Assembly (NCBI GenBank): GCA_902729315.2
Contig: LR746272.1
Location: forward strand, 13,282,327-13,346,326
Length of the DNA stretch: 64,000 nucleotides
Source of the DNA: Spirodela intermedia
Lineage: Eukaryota; Streptophyta; Magnoliopsida; Alismatales; Araceae
Direction of reading: 5' to 3'
Shown here: piece by piece, positions 63,292-64,000 of the stretch
Layout of the letters: each line of letters starts with the position of its first letter
Position numbering within the stretch: the stretch's first letter is position 1
Notes under the pieces: generated by a model
What the model was told of the DNA's origin: nothing
The model's input: the letters and a program-made list of their open reading frames with translations, nothing else
Databases searched by the model: none
Translations under genes and position numbers: made by a program

Positions 63292-64000
63292 ATGGCCAAG
63301 AAGACGGGCGAGGCAAGCACCTCTGGCAAGCGTGGGGGAGAGATGGTGGCGCCAGCACCATTCCTCAAGCTCTTGAAGACCAACTACAGAGTGTGGTCGA
63401 TGTCTATGGAGGTATATTTGGATTCTCATGACCTTTGGTAGGCAATCGTCGGGGAGAATGTCTCAAAGAAGAAAGATCGCTTGGCATTATCGGCAATCAT
63501 CAGTGCAGTTCCAGAAGATTTGCTGATGGTTCTTGACGCCAAGAAGACAGCGAAAGAAAATTGGGAGATTCTACGGCAATGGAACCTCGACGTGGACTGA
63601 GTGATTCAGTCCTATATTCAAGGATTGAAACGAGAATTTGAGATGCTCCATATGGCCAAGACTGACTCAATTGTGGATTTCACGATGAAGTTCACAAAAA
63701 TCGTCTTCGAATTGTGGAGTTTGGGAGAGGTGATGGAAGAGCGAGAGACTGTGCGGCATTTTCTGAGGGCGACGCCTTCAAAATTCGACGCACTTACCTT
63801 GACACTGGAGCAGTATAGTGATCTGGACAAGGTGAACCTTGATGAGGTAATTGACTCTCTTACCATTCATGAGTTGTGGCTCAAGGAACTGGAATCTCGT
63901 GAAGAGGAGTAGGCATTATTGGCCAAGGCGATGGGCAAAGCGAAACTGACGAGTGAGGAGGAGTCCTCATCTCGTGGAAGAGGCCGCCATTGCAGCCGTG
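63292..64000 (+). pseudogene. Copia gag start (UBN2-type), broken and truncated by the window
   Basis: ATG 25 bp after the primer-binding site. A single frame with gag features: NYRVWSMSMEVYL near the start, ALSAIISAVPEDLL, the SYIQGLKREFEML helix, TMKFTKIVFELWSLGE, and a long acidic/basic tail. It is interrupted by TAG at 63439, TGA at 63598 and TAG at 63910 but otherwise stays in one frame, so decay is by point mutation only. Integrase and RT, if present, lie beyond position 64000. Confidence 0.85.

Noticed and set aside
1-64000. Search for CRISPR arrays, prokaryotic operons, viral insertions or toxin systems
   Set aside because: There are no regularly spaced repeats, no bacterial-style gene packing and no viral genes other than retrotransposon gag/pol relics. 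Everything recognised is ordinary plant nuclear content.

Overview
This is nuclear DNA from a flowering plant. The genes are split by GT-AG introns, coding exons are GC-rich, introns and the right flank are AT-rich, and there are CT/GA microsatellites, a pol III tRNA gene and Ty1-copia retrotransposons. The peptide style of the NUP205 and heme oxygenase genes suggests a commelinid monocot, possibly Zingiberales (banana/ginger order); that placement is a judgement from memory of homologues and was not tested.

Layout, left to right. 1-2292: no recognisable gene. 2293-2892 (+): a VQ-motif protein. 4167-4238 (+): tRNA-Pro(AGG). 5633-9696 (+): plastid heme oxygenase 1 in four exons. 10873-12226 (+): a secreted ATS3/PLAT-type protein, apparently with a GC-AG intron. 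13253-14206 (-): an intronless carboxylesterase (CXE17-like). 14930-16747 (-): a small DnaJ-type cysteine-rich zinc-finger protein in four exons. 18195-20443 (+): a nine-exon polygalacturonase. 21107-47151 (-): a 26-kb gene for the inner-ring nucleoporin NUP205, reconstructed here as 45 coding exons encoding about 1859 residues with all phases closing. 47912-50254 (+): a rhomboid intramembrane protease, head to head with NUP205 across a 760-bp intergenic region. 52070-59453 (+): an L-type lectin receptor kinase whose first intron carries a complete antisense Ty1-copia element (52922-57276, GGCCA target duplications). 60640-61952: a large inverted-repeat (foldback) element. 63250-64000 (+): the start of a second, decayed Ty1-copia element that runs off the window.

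The genes are unrelated housekeeping, cell-wall, hormone/defence and signalling functions. I see no operon-like logic and no clear previously undescribed system. The most useful unusual points are the GC-AG intron in the ATS3-like gene, a 93-nt in-frame intron and local exon/splice-site duplications inside NUP205, the NUP205/rhomboid shared promoter, the rhomboid C-terminus that stops at its last exon junction, the intronic retrotransposon, and the foldback element.
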